Shown here piece after piece: positions 55,896 to 64,000 of a stretch of DNA of 64,000 nt (position 1 is its first letter; each line of letters opens with the position of its first letter). The notes under the pieces were generated by a model. It ran no database searches and had not been told where the DNA came from. It saw only the letters and a list, made by a program, of their open reading frames with translations. Where the stretch lies: NCBI GenBank assembly GCA_003330885.1, contig CP030277.1, positions 2,108,001 through 2,172,000 on the forward strand. The letters are read 5' to 3'. Origin of the DNA: Rhodobiaceae bacterium (GTDB taxonomy: Bacteria > Pseudomonadota > Alphaproteobacteria > Parvibaculales > Parvibaculaceae). Made by a program: the position numbers and the translations under genes.

Positions 55896-56543
55896 TTAGT
55901 CGCTGGGCTTGGCAATCAGCCGGAAGTCTTCGCCGTCCATCTCTGCGGCAATATCCATCTTACATTCCCGAGCAACAAGCCCAGTGAAATAGGGCTGAAT
56001 GGCTCGCGCATCGAGCACATCGTCCGCAGAACGTCCATTCAAGAAACGTTCGGTCTCCGTCGGCACGCGCGCGTTGATCCCTTGTGACACCAAAGAGAAC
56101 GTTGGCCTCTCTGGATCACCTGAGACATTAAGTGAGACGTTCCCTCCGCGCGGGATCGCAGCAAGTGCAATAAGGATCATATTGAGAAGGAGTTTGACGA
56201 GATCCTTCGGCATGACAGCCGAAGGCCCTTCCCAGGTCATCTCAGCCTTCTCGTGAGAGACAAAGCCCATGGCAACATCCTTGGCATCGTTCAGATCTAG
56301 CGATGCACCAGCTGAGCCAGCCGCTCCAAAAGCCAAACGGGCAAACTGCAATTTCGAGGATGCCTGGGTTGCACTTTTCTGGATGAGTTCCATCGCATAG
56401 CGCTGCATCTCTGCATCGTCTTCGTCTTCCAGAACCTCAAGACCATTGGTAATCGCGCCGACGGGGCTGATCACATCGTGGCAAACACGGCTGCACAAAA
56501 GCGCCGCTAAATCCAAAGCCTCAATCTCGTTCGCCTGTCCCAT
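55896..56543 (-). CDS. chpT: ChpT-type histidine phosphotransferase
   Basis: A 215-residue phosphotransfer protein. In Caulobacter, ChpT passes phosphate from the hybrid kinase CckA to CtrA and CpdR. The hallmark LAALLCSRVCHDVISPVGAITNGLE carries the phospho-His H22. The C-terminal part is a degenerate ATPase-like fold. It lies upstream of cheA on the same strand with a 242-bp gap. CckA is not in the window. Confidence 0.92.
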   Translation of the reverse strand: MGQANEIEALDLAALLCSRVCHDVISPVGAITNGLEVLEDEDDAEMQRYAMELIQKSATQASSKLQFARLAFGAAGSAGASLDLNDAKDVAMGFVSHEKAEMTWEGPSAVMPKDLVKLLLNMILIALAAIPRGGNVSLNVSGDPERPTFSLVSQGINARVPTETERFLNGRSADDVLDARAIQPYFTGLVARECKMDIAAEMDGEDFRLIAKPSD

Positions 56544-56553
56544 CGATCCCCCC

Positions 56554-56563
56554 GGTTAACCAT
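56554..56563. promoter_or_regulatory. GGTTAACC palindrome with a TTAACCAT half-site upstream of chpT
   Basis: GGTTAACC (56554-56561) is palindromic, and the plus strand reads TTAACCAT, the classical CtrA-type half-site, 10 nt upstream of the chpT start. One half-site in a short window is weak evidence. Confidence 0.35.
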
Positions 56564-56710
56564 CCGCAATGGCCGCTGATACCATTTCTGGAGGCTCCGG
56601 GCCAACCCTGTTGCGATATTGAGGCACCCAGAAAAGATCAATTGACCTGCTGACCCGGAAAATGCTGTTCTCCGGCCTTTCAGAGTGGCCATTTTGTAAG
56701 GAAAGCGCGC

Positions 56711-57526
56711 GTGACAAAGTTTCAAGGCGACCGAAATGAGCTCATGGAGGCTCTCTGCCGAATCGCTGTGCAAGCCGGCGCCGCAATCATGGACCATTAC
56801 GCGACCGATATTGTCGTCAACGAAAAGGATGACAAAACACCAGTAACCGCAGCTGATCAGGATGCCGAAGACATAATCCTGCCAGCGCTTGCGATTGCCG
56901 CACCGGGCATCCCCATCGTTTCCGAGGAAGCAACTGCGGCAGGCACCAAGCCGGAAGTTGGACCCGCCTTCTTTCTCGTCGACCCGCTTGATGGCACCCG
57001 GGAATTCATCAACAAGAACGGCGAATTCACAGTCAACATCGCCCTCATTGAAGACGGACACCCCACAATGGGTGTTGTCTACGCGCCCGCGAAAAACCGT
57101 ATATTCTATTCCGCAGGTTCCGGGAAAGCCTATGAGCAGGACATAGAACCTAACGCAACAGGGTCTCTCGACAAAGCCACAAAGCCTGCCCGCCTGGCAG
57201 TTAGGACGGCGGACCCGAAAGGCATGATTGCAGTCGCCAGCCGGTCACACCGCGATCACAAAACAGACGAATATCTCGAGATGTACAACATCAAGGATTT
57301 TCTAACCGCTGGCTCATCTCTGAAATTCTGTTTGATTGCAGCCGGTGAGGCCGACATTTACCCGCGCCACGGCCGCACGATGGAATGGGATACCGCCGCG
57401 GGCCATGCTGTTCTTTCCGGCGCGGGCGGGCGTGTAGATGAGATGGATGGGTCACCGCTCAAATATGGGAAGCTAGAACGGGGATTGGATAATCCCTATT
57501 TCGTCGCCAAGGGAGGCATAGGCTAA
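56711..57526 (+). CDS. cysQ: 3'(2'),5'-bisphosphate nucleotidase CysQ
   Basis: A 271-residue magnesium-dependent phosphatase that removes PAP (adenosine bisphosphate) made in sulfate assimilation. The inositol-monophosphatase-fold motifs are DPLDGTREFINKNGEFTVNIAL and EWDTAAGHAVLSGAGG, with SEE and TAADQDAE near the N-terminus. The start is GTG 56711 with TAAGGA upstream. A small symmetric hairpin covers its stop codon. Convergent with fnrL. Confidence 0.93.
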   Translation: MTKFQGDRNELMEALCRIAVQAGAAIMDHYATDIVVNEKDDKTPVTAADQDAEDIILPALAIAAPGIPIVSEEATAAGTKPEVGPAFFLVDPLDGTREFINKNGEFTVNIALIEDGHPTMGVVYAPAKNRIFYSAGSGKAYEQDIEPNATGSLDKATKPARLAVRTADPKGMIAVASRSHRDHKTDEYLEMYNIKDFLTAGSSLKFCLIAAGEADIYPRHGRTMEWDTAAGHAVLSGAGGRVDEMDGSPLKYGKLERGLDNPYFVAKGGIG

Positions 57527-57561
57527 AAGGGTTTTTAGCCTAGCGACAATCACGGTCACCA

Positions 57562-58305
57562 CTATCCAGCGGCAATATCTTCAAGTCGGTCGATATCTCT
57601 GATCTCTATGATGCCCTTGTCCGCAAGGTGAATAACACCAGCAGTCTTCAGCTTTGTGACCGTCCGGCTGACGGTCTCAACGGTGAGCCCGAGATAATCG
57701 CCCATATCCGTGCGGCTCATCGGCACATAAAGCTTGATGGCACTATCCCCGCGGTCTTCAGCGCGCGCACTCAGCCAAAGCAGAAATGAGGCAAGCCGTT
57801 CTTGCGCTGTCTTTCTGCCCAATAGAAGCATTTGCTCTTGCGCTGATGCGATACCCCGATTGGCAACCTGAAGAAGCTTGCGCCCCAGTGGTTGCGAGTC
57901 GCCAACCAGCATCTCGAAAGTGCTTCGCGGCATCTGGCAGAGTTTGACACCCTCCAGAGCCTCCGCAGTCACTGAATGCTCGTCGGCAAATGTGAGTCCA
58001 AGAAAGTCTCCCTTGAACAGAAAGCCCGTAACCTGCCGACGCCCATCAGCAAGCAATTTGTAGAGCTTCAGCGAACCATCCAGGACAACGTAATAAGCCT
58101 CATTGGGGTCGCCCTCAAAAAACAGACATTCGCCTGATTCAAGAGATTTATCCCTATTGACGCTCGCAAGCTCAGCCAGCTCAGAATTATCCAGCGCGGC
58201 ACAAATCGCCCGTGAACGCACATCACAATCAGCGCAAGGGTTCGCGTCGCCCACAGCGCTTCCGCCTGAGCGCACTTCCATCCCCATATCAGAGATCATT
58301 TTCAT
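57562..58305 (-). CDS. fnrL: Fnr/FixK-type oxygen-responsive regulator FnrL
   Basis: A 247-residue Crp/Fnr family transcription factor. Four cysteines, C24, C27, C35 and C123, match the oxygen-sensing [4Fe-4S] ligands of Fnr/FnrL (CxxC-x7-C plus an internal Cys). A cyclic-nucleotide-fold effector domain lies at about 45-170 and a winged helix at the C-terminus (MSRTDMGDYLGLTVETVSRTVTKL). FnrL activates genes for low-oxygen respiration such as cbb3 oxidase. ccoN begins 5 kb away with an FNR-like box. Confidence 0.92.
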   Translation of the reverse strand: MKMISDMGMEVRSGGSAVGDANPCADCDVRSRAICAALDNSELAELASVNRDKSLESGECLFFEGDPNEAYYVVLDGSLKLYKLLADGRRQVTGFLFKGDFLGLTFADEHSVTAEALEGVKLCQMPRSTFEMLVGDSQPLGRKLLQVANRGIASAQEQMLLLGRKTAQERLASFLLWLSARAEDRGDSAIKLYVPMSRTDMGDYLGLTVETVSRTVTKLKTAGVIHLADKGIIEIRDIDRLEDIAAG

Positions 58306-58485
58306 GCCAGACCACCCCGCCGATTTTCACACGCCCGCAACCGGGCCTGTTTCATACATTCAGCATCTGTAAAATTAGGCAGTTTAGCACTGTACTGCAA
58401 GAAGCTTAGACAAGCCGAAATGACGCAGGCAAAGGGATGCCCGCCACGTCAAACCGCAATCAGCGAACGAAATGAGGTAGTTACG

Positions 58486-58845
58486 CTATTTCCGCACCCA
58501 GGCACCCGAGGCACTTTGCACATATTGTCCTGCTGGGGTCTGGCCGATAATTTTCGCACCTGCGAGAGCCTCAACATCCGCCAGCGTTGACCCTGGCGTC
58601 GCCTGAGCAATTTCACGGTACCTGTCACGACGCTTCAGGTTGATGTCTTGGACCAGCCGCTGAGTAGCTGCATCCGCGCCTGAGGAAACAAGGCCCAGAT
58701 AGCCATCACGCTTTTCGCCGACAATTCCGGCAGCCTTAGCATCGTCCAGTGCGTCCGCGAATGCCGCCGGTGAAAACAGTGTCACAGCAAAGGCCACCCC
58801 AATGAGGGCCACCAGCATGCGAAATTTAGAAACAGATTTTCTCAT
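58486..58845 (-). CDS. ydbL: YdbL family protein (DUF1318)
   Basis: A 119-residue secreted protein of the YdbL/DUF1318 family. Signal peptide residues 1-30 (ending AFA) are followed by DALDDAKAAGIVGEKRDGYLGLV and RRDRYREIAQATPGSTLADVEALAGAKII. ATG 58845 with GGGAGG is preferred to the upstream frame reaching 58890. With ydbH and ynbE it makes the envelope lipid-homeostasis set known from E. coli. It is 10 nt after ynbE. Confidence 0.88.
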   Translation of the reverse strand: MRKSVSKFRMLVALIGVAFAVTLFSPAAFADALDDAKAAGIVGEKRDGYLGLVSSGADAATQRLVQDINLKRRDRYREIAQATPGSTLADVEALAGAKIIGQTPAGQYVQSASGAWVRK

Positions 58846-58855
58846 AGCGCCCTCC

Positions 58856-59056
58856 CTAGAAAAGGTCTGGATTTTCAGCAAGCAGATCATCCAATTCCCG
58901 GTCCACCTTGACCCGAATTTCCTGCTCGATTTTTACGTTCAGATTGATCTCGATGGGCTTATCCGGCGCTTCAATTTTAACCGTTGGCTGACATGCAGCC
59001 AAACCACCCACTAAGACAATTGCCAGAGATGGCAACACAATGCGTTTTTTCATCAT
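58856..59056 (-). CDS. ynbE: YnbE-like lipoprotein
   Basis: A 66-residue lipoprotein. The signal peptide ends in the lipobox LAAC, and the short mature part (VKIEAPDKPIEINLNVKIEQE) is the YnbE pattern. In E. coli, YnbE extends YdbH toward the outer membrane. The open frame reaches 59167, but the lipoprotein start is clearly at 59056, or at 59053. It lies between ydbH and ydbL. Confidence 0.85.
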   Translation of the reverse strand: MMKKRIVLPSLAIVLVGGLAACQPTVKIEAPDKPIEINLNVKIEQEIRVKVDRELDDLLAENPDLF

Positions 59057-59129
59057 AGAGCCAATCCTGTCATGCAGCGGATGAACCCAGGCTGAATAGC
59101 CACCCGCACCCTCGGGGCAAATTTTATTG

Positions 59130-61121
59130 TCATTGACCGGTGACTCCTTTGCCCCGAATGAGATCAATCGCGTTCGCCCCTAGCGTAGCAGACCGCAACA
59201 ACTCCGCAAATGATGCTTCCGTATTGATATTGATCGCAAATGGATACCCGTCATAAAGCCCCGGGTTTGCACCTTCGAGATTGAGTTTCAACGTGAGACG
59301 ATCCTGTGCGTTCCCCTCTAGGGAAAGGGTCAGACCAGTATATTGAAAGTCCTCCAGCGCCTGGAAAACCAGAGCACCTTGACCTCCACCAACAGCATCA
59401 GTGCCACCTCCTTTATAAGACAGCTGCCCTGGCTCGCTGGCGGTCAGAACACCACCTGCAATAATGGGATCTCCATCTCGAATGGTAATCGGAATGCGTC
59501 CGCTGATAACACCCGTCCCGCTCGCCCCATCCAGTGCCAGCAGGCTGATAAAGGCAGATAGATCAACTTCATCCACCGCAAGTTCAAACGCCTGTTCAGA
59601 CGCGCCTGGCTCTATGACGCCGGATGAAAGGGTGATCGTGCCTCCCGCGAAAGGCCACGCCGCGCTTTCAACAATGACACCGCCTGATCCATCGAGACTG
59701 AAGGTCACAGTACCATCGGTGAGAACCATACCCGCTTCAACAGAACCGACATCCAAGAGTTGACCTTCAGAGGTTCGAGGGGGGAACAGTTCATTAAATG
59801 CAAGGTCACCACGCACGCCCTCAATGCGGGCGGCTTCGGTGCTAAATCCAAGGTCGTCAAGCCGCGCATCGGCAGTACCTCGGACCACACCTGGGCGCCA
59901 ACTAATATTGGCTCTCCCACTCATACTGCCCGCTACGTTGGTCAGAAGTCCTTTCAACATCGGAAGCAATACCTGAGGTTGAAGGCCGGCTGGCGAATAG
60001 ATAAGCGGCCCTGCGATAACTTGAGCCGAGCCACGGCCATTGACAATGCTATGAGTCCCTTCAACCGAGGCGAGGAGCGAGAACGTAGCGGCATCCGAAA
60101 CCAGCAGGTCAAAGCTCGTAGAATCCGCTGTTACGCCACCGTCACCGACAATGTCCAACGGCGCAAATCGAGTGGCTTCTGACAAGTCGCGTAGTCTTCC
60201 AGCAGTCAAACGCCACTGGCCTTTCAACGAAAAGAGGTCATCAAAAGCGATCTCAAAACCTACCTTTCCAATCGAGAGGTTTTGCGCCGCGAGTGAAAAC
60301 TCAGCCCCTTTTGTTCGCAGCTGAAGTTTTATTTGCTGATCAAGCGCCATATCGGCTTGAAGTGTCTCGAATTGGGCGTCAAGCAGCGTATCGCCAAGGT
60401 CGCTCCGCACAACAAGCGGTACAGCGTCAGTTCGAAAGGCGATGCCCGACGTCGGTGGCCAATAAACATCGCCATCCACACTGGTCGTGCAGATTTGGGT
60501 TGAAAAAGGATCTAACACAATGCCACCAAGGCGAAGCTTGCCCAAACCGACGCCCACGCACCCGTCCGTCGGTGCGATCCTGTAGCCCGTTCCTGCCTGC
60601 TGGATGACTCCAGCCCCATCGACATTGACGGCACCCTGCGGCAAATCGAGAGCAGCAATGAAGGACGCCACGGAAATAGGCCCGGTCTGAAAACCACCTC
60701 CGCCTCCGCCACCACCACCCATGAGCGGCAGGAGCGGTCCCAGATCGAGCCCGCCCTCATCCGCAGACAAAGAGATGGCAACAGACCCTATCTCAATTGA
60801 CCCAAGACGCTGGTCCAGAAGACCTGCGAGGGTGTAGTCGATGCGAACATCCTCGACCAGGAGTGTGGGACGCACGGGATCGCCTACGATGAAGAATTCA
60901 ACGTGAGCGCCACGAAGCCCCACATCCACTAAGGCAAAGTCAAATTCAACAAGTCCCGTTTCTCTCAACGCCACGCGAATCTGCTCATCGACCAAAGCAA
61001 CGCGCTCCGACCACCAATAGGTGCCAGCTGCAAACCCACCAACAAGCAGCAGCAGCACAATCGGCCGCCTCAGCCAGCGCAGACGTCCCTTTTTGCCACT
61101 TTCGTCAGGTTTCTTGCTCAC
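59130..61121 (-). CDS. ydbH: YdbH family inter-membrane protein
   Basis: A 663-residue protein of the YdbH family (AsmA-like), which in E. coli acts redundantly with TamB and YhdP in phospholipid movement to the outer membrane. One N-terminal membrane anchor (IVLLLLVGGFAAGTYWW) is followed by a long periplasmic part of beta-strand repeats. A run of nine Gly occurs near residue 134. GTG 61121 with AAGGAAG upstream is my start; the frame is open to a GTG at 61193. ynbE and ydbL follow. Confidence 0.85.
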   Translation of the reverse strand: MSKKPDESGKKGRLRWLRRPIVLLLLVGGFAAGTYWWSERVALVDEQIRVALRETGLVEFDFALVDVGLRGAHVEFFIVGDPVRPTLLVEDVRIDYTLAGLLDQRLGSIEIGSVAISLSADEGGLDLGPLLPLMGGGGGGGGGFQTGPISVASFIAALDLPQGAVNVDGAGVIQQAGTGYRIAPTDGCVGVGLGKLRLGGIVLDPFSTQICTTSVDGDVYWPPTSGIAFRTDAVPLVVRSDLGDTLLDAQFETLQADMALDQQIKLQLRTKGAEFSLAAQNLSIGKVGFEIAFDDLFSLKGQWRLTAGRLRDLSEATRFAPLDIVGDGGVTADSTSFDLLVSDAATFSLLASVEGTHSIVNGRGSAQVIAGPLIYSPAGLQPQVLLPMLKGLLTNVAGSMSGRANISWRPGVVRGTADARLDDLGFSTEAARIEGVRGDLAFNELFPPRTSEGQLLDVGSVEAGMVLTDGTVTFSLDGSGGVIVESAAWPFAGGTITLSSGVIEPGASEQAFELAVDEVDLSAFISLLALDGASGTGVISGRIPITIRDGDPIIAGGVLTASEPGQLSYKGGGTDAVGGGQGALVFQALEDFQYTGLTLSLEGNAQDRLTLKLNLEGANPGLYDGYPFAININTEASFAELLRSATLGANAIDLIRGKGVTGQ

Positions 61122-61321
61122 GTCGGAGACTTCCTTGGACCAGCACTTGTCAACTAATAGGCAAGTGCCACTGATTTGCCGATTTTTTGCCACACTAGTG
61201 TGGTGGCATGCATTTTTATGGGACTGCCAGAGATTTCGCGAATTGGCAGGTTAAGCGCTCCTGATTGAACCGCATAGTGGGGTTGCAGGATACCGGAATG
61301 TCCGGCGCGCCCAAGGCAGAT

Positions 61322-61945
61322 ATGGGGACAACAATGTTGGCAGCTCTTCTTCAACGCCGAAACAAGACCAAAGCGGCGGCTATTGCCTTCGCAGGGGTCC
61401 TCTCTCTGGGACTGTCGGCCGCCCATGCCGAAAGCGAGCAAACTCCCACCCAAGAAACAGATCCCAGATATTCAGAAGAAGAGATCTACGCAGCCGCATC
61501 AGAATTTTTCGGCGGCACAGCTGAAGGGCTGGCAGAAGTCGTGCATCGGGTCTTCTCTGAAAACGGAGAGCCCAACGCCTATATCCAGGGCGAAGAGGGC
61601 AGCGGCGCAATTGTGGTTGGCGCGAGATACGGTGACGGCACACTTGTCACTAAGGCAGGGCCCACGGCCCGAGTCTTTTGGCAAGGACCATCCGCTGGGT
61701 GGGATTTTGGCGGGGACGCCGCCAAAACCTTCACGCTCGTCTATAACCTTCCCAATACCGATGCCATCTATCAACGATTTCCCGGTGTTTCAGGAAGCGC
61801 CTTTTTTATAGGCGGTGTAGGCGCAAATTATCAGCAGCGTGGCGAAATTATCTTGGTTCCCATGAGGGCAGGTGTTGGCCTTCGCCTCGGAGCAAATATT
61901 GGCTATCTGAACTATACGCGGGAGCGAGACTGGTTGCCTTTCTAA
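61322..61945 (+). CDS. EipA-like envelope protein (DUF1134)
   Basis: A 207-residue DUF1134 protein. In Brucella the homologue EipA is a periplasmic protein needed for cell envelope integrity. It has a signal peptide (about 1-38, ending AHA) and the family core EFFGGTAEGLAEVVHRVFSENGEPNAYIQGEEGSGAIVVGARYGDG, then WDFGGDAAKTFTLVYNL. ATG codons at 61298, 61322 and 61334 are all usable; 61322 has AAGG upstream. It is divergent from ydbH. Confidence 0.88.
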   Translation: MGTTMLAALLQRRNKTKAAAIAFAGVLSLGLSAAHAESEQTPTQETDPRYSEEEIYAAASEFFGGTAEGLAEVVHRVFSENGEPNAYIQGEEGSGAIVVGARYGDGTLVTKAGPTARVFWQGPSAGWDFGGDAAKTFTLVYNLPNTDAIYQRFPGVSGSAFFIGGVGANYQQRGEIILVPMRAGVGLRLGANIGYLNYTRERDWLPF

Positions 61946-62100
61946 GGCAATAAACGCCGTCATACTCCCCTTACACGCATTGGGCAGAATATTTAAAAGT
62001 GGCAGCACTTTTGCGTATCATGTGATCATCAGGCGTGGGCTGTCCCGTTACAGCACACCCTGACCTGTGTGTGAGACGATAATAGGTAGCGAGCAATCTG

Positions 62101-62880
62101 ATGTCCGAGAGTTTACTTTTCGCCATATTGGGCTTCCTCGTAGCCTGTCTCCTTGGAACCGTGTTTGCGAGCTTCCTATGGCGGCGGGCTGTCACCGTGA
62201 CAACGCGCAGAATTATGGAAGATGAGAATTTTGCCGGTCTGGATGAGGTCGCGGACCTCAAAGCTGACCTGCGCACTGCACAGAACACAATTGGCTCCAA
62301 AGACCGCGAAATTGGTGCGGCTGAAACAAAAGCAGCTGAACTAGAGGCAGCAATTGCCGAAGCTAAAGCATCCGGCGAAGGAACCGCAGAAAACCTCAAG
62401 CAGGAACTCCAAAACGCAGGAACCGCACTTGAGGCAGCACAGAGCGAAAGAGATGTCGCCAAAGCTGCTCTCACTGCGAAAGATGAAGAGATCAAAGCGG
62501 CCGAAGGACGCGTAGAAGCGGCTCAGAAGCGTGTATCTGAATTGGAAAATGCCATTCGTGTGCTTGTCAAAGAAACCTCCCTTTTCGAGGCCAGCGCACC
62601 TAGAGAAACACCCTTGGAAGCAAATGCCCCCGAGGCCAAGGCGGTGATTGCCGCCGCTACCACACCAAATGCCGACGGCAGCAAAGAGGACGACGCGAAT
62701 TCCCCTGTCGCGGAGATCACCACGTCGACTGAGGCGCCCAAGGCTGAAGAAACAAAGCCGACCGCACCAACAGCATCTGGTGCCGACGACAAAGACACAG
62801 CAGAACCGTCATTGGCGATCAGCCGGTCTTTAGAAGAGCGGATTGAAGCTCTGAAACAGGGCGAAAACGCTTCCGCTTAG
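62101..62880 (+). CDS. Membrane-anchored coiled-coil protein, unknown function
   Basis: A 259-residue protein with one N-terminal membrane segment (about 6-26, LLFAILGFLVACLLGTVFASF). A long coiled coil rich in Ala, Glu and Lys covers about 48-160 (LKADLRTAQNTIGSKDREI and on), followed by an acidic, Pro/Thr-rich tail and a short helix at the C-terminus (SRSLEERIEALKQGE). No family is recognised. It lies between the EipA-like gene and ccoN and has its own region upstream. Confidence 0.65.
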   Translation: MSESLLFAILGFLVACLLGTVFASFLWRRAVTVTTRRIMEDENFAGLDEVADLKADLRTAQNTIGSKDREIGAAETKAAELEAAIAEAKASGEGTAENLKQELQNAGTALEAAQSERDVAKAALTAKDEEIKAAEGRVEAAQKRVSELENAIRVLVKETSLFEASAPRETPLEANAPEAKAVIAAATTPNADGSKEDDANSPVAEITTSTEAPKAEETKPTAPTASGADDKDTAEPSLAISRSLEERIEALKQGENASA

Positions 62881-63048
62881 GCAAACGCGTTCTGCCATGG
62901 CCCGGACTGACAATCTGTCGCGCGTCATTATTCCACAATAAAACCTAGTGAAAGTTGCTTGCGGCGACTCGACAGCCGTCGCATGCTTATTAAGCCACAG
63001 TCTCGTTGGGGATATTTGGCGGTTTTCTTTGGAAAATCGGTCGTTCAA

Positions 63049-63062
63049 TTGATCTACGGCAA
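63049..63062 (+). promoter_or_regulatory. FNR-like box upstream of ccoN
   Basis: TTGAT-CTAC-GGCAA matches 8 of 10 defined positions of the FNR/FixK consensus TTGAT-N4-ATCAA. It is 61 nt before the ccoN start, an expected distance for activation by FnrL, which is encoded at 57.6-58.3 kb. Confidence 0.5.
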
Positions 63063-63122
63063 GTACGGGGCGAACGAGTCAATCTAAAGAAGAGCAAGGC
63101 AACAAGCTTTAGGAGATCTATT

Positions 63123-64000
63123 ATGGCGGCTTCCAAAGAAGCGGCCCCAGGCACATTGACAGCTGCGTCTTTTGGCGTTGGCGGTCTCTTTGTGGTCGGT
63201 GCGCTCATTTCAATGTTCATTGCGGCAGGGACACATGACAGCGTCATGGCGTTTCACGCGACCCTTTTCATCCTCTTTTTCGTGCTCGGCATATTTGCCA
63301 TCGGCAAACGCCACTTTGATGCACAGGAAAACCCGCCGGAACCCCCTGCCCGCGACGGCATCGCCTACCATGACGGTCCAATCCGCGTGGCGACCGTCGC
63401 CTCCCTCTTTTGGGGCATCGCAGGGTTCCTGGCAGGACTGGTGATCGCACTGCAACTGGCTTTCCCGGTTCTCAACTTCGATCTAGCCTGGCTGAACTTT
63501 GGGCGCCTTCGTCCCCTCCATACTTCAGCGGTGATTTTTGCCTTTGGGGGCAACGCCCTTATCGCGACATCGCTCTATGTGGTCCAACGGACATGCAAAA
63601 CCCGGATCGCTGGCGATCTGGCACCATGGTTCATTGTATGGGGCTATCAGCTCTTCATCGTACTGGCGGCCACCGGCTATCTGCTGGGTGTCACACAGGG
63701 CAAGGAATATGCAGAACCTGAATGGTATGTAGACCTCTGGCTCACCATCGTCTGGGTCACTTATCTCCTGGTCTTCCTGTTCACTCTGGCCAAGAGAAAA
63801 GAACCCCACATCTATGTGGCGAACTGGTTCTATCTCGCCTTCATCGTCACCATTGCCATGCTGCACCTGGTGAACAATGCGGCAGTGCCCGTCTCGCTGA
63901 CATCGCCTAAGTCCTACATCATCTGGTCTGGCGTCCAAGACGCGCTGATCCAGTGGTGGTATGGCCATAACGCGGTTGGCTTCTTCCTCACCGCTGGCTT
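63123..64000 (+). CDS. ccoN: cbb3-type cytochrome c oxidase subunit I, CcoN (3' truncated by window)
   Basis: The first 292 codons of CcoN, the catalytic subunit of the high-affinity cbb3 oxidase. A predicted N-terminal pair of membrane helices precedes the oxidase core. H133 in [15 protein letters not shown] is the expected low-spin heme b ligand and H282 in [13 protein letters not shown] is the expected CuB ligand. The frame stays open to base 64000 without interruption. The ATG has GGAGATCT-type sequence upstream. The FNR box upstream fits low-oxygen induction. ccoO, ccoQ and ccoP would lie beyond the window. Confidence 0.93.
   Translation, partial: MAASKEAAPGTLTAASFGVGGLFVVGALISMFIAAGTHDSVMAFHATLFILFFVLGIFAIGKRHFDAQENPPEPPARDGIAYHDGPIRVATVASLFWGIAGFLAGLVIALQLAFPVLNFDLAWLNFGRLRPLHTSAVIFAFGGNALIATSLYVVQRTCKTRIAGDLAPWFIVWGYQLFIVLAATGYLLGVTQGKEYAEPEWYVDLWLTIVWVTYLLVFLFTLAKRKEPHIYVANWFYLAFIVTIAMLHLVNNAAVPVSLTSPKSYIIWSGVQDALIQWWYGHNAVGFFLTAG

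Noticed and set aside
57521-57540. Hairpin GGCTAAAA/TTTTAGCC over the cysQ stop
   Set aside because: It has no T-tract and is only 20 bp, so I do not call it a terminator.
60700-60720. Short CCACC-rich run
   Set aside because: It encodes the Gly run of YdbH and is not an independent repeat element.

Overview
The window looks like chromosomal DNA of a flagellated alphaproteobacterium. CtrA, the CtrA inhibitor SciP and a ChpT-type phosphotransferase occur together with FlbD-controlled flagellar genes, a PAS_5 protein, an EipA/DUF1134 protein and an FnrL-type regulator, a combination characteristic of Alphaproteobacteria. The elongator tRNA-Met fits this. A Parvibaculum-like or other Hyphomicrobiales-related lineage is possible, but I cannot prove a family from the sequence alone. 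No insertion sequence, prophage, CRISPR array or rRNA operon was seen.

Layout. 1-9.3 kb: housekeeping and metabolic singletons (SDR end, ExoD, cytochrome b561, GIY-YIG, SlyX, RluA-type pseudouridine synthase, MFS, GFA protein, PAS_5, DEAD-box helicase, MAPEG, desaturase). 9.3-21 kb: envelope and signalling genes (SH3-like secreted protein, alkaline phosphatase, a 1220-residue autotransporter, a TIGR03032 protein, then a coupled lipoprotein hydrolase / 2OG oxygenase / LuxR regulator facing a hybrid histidine kinase). 21-29.4 kb: a nine-gene minus-strand heme uptake operon, hmuR-hmuS-hmuT-hmuU-hmuV-exbB-exbD-exbD-tonB, with its own energising complex. 30-33.5 kb: a Tat-signal SDR, tRNA-Met, a PmtA-like methyltransferase and mnmA.

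33.6-56.5 kb is a motility and cell-cycle island: fliK-flgD, sciP, fliF-fliG-fliH-fliN-motA-like-flbD-flhA-flhF-like (plus strand), fliI-fliJ (minus) divergent from ctrA (plus), then minus-strand chpT and cheA-cheW-cheY-cheB-cheR. A sigma-54 type -24/-12 element precedes fliK, matching the presence of the sigma-54 activator FlbD. CtrA-like TTAA elements and GANTC methylation sites lie upstream of fliF and in the fliI/ctrA divergent region. The cell-cycle regulators, their likely flagellar targets and chemotaxis are therefore physically linked.

56.7-64 kb: cysQ, fnrL, the ydbL-ynbE-ydbH envelope lipid-homeostasis set, an EipA-like protein, a coiled-coil membrane protein and the 5' part of ccoN (cbb3 oxidase), which has an FNR-like box about 60 nt upstream of its start. 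The most unusual observations are the second heme-operon ExbD, whose conserved channel Asp is replaced by Asn; the FlhF-like protein with eroded GTPase motifs; the receiver-fused CheA beside chpT; a Tat-signal SDR; and a DNA element shared by the fliF and ctrA/fliI control regions.
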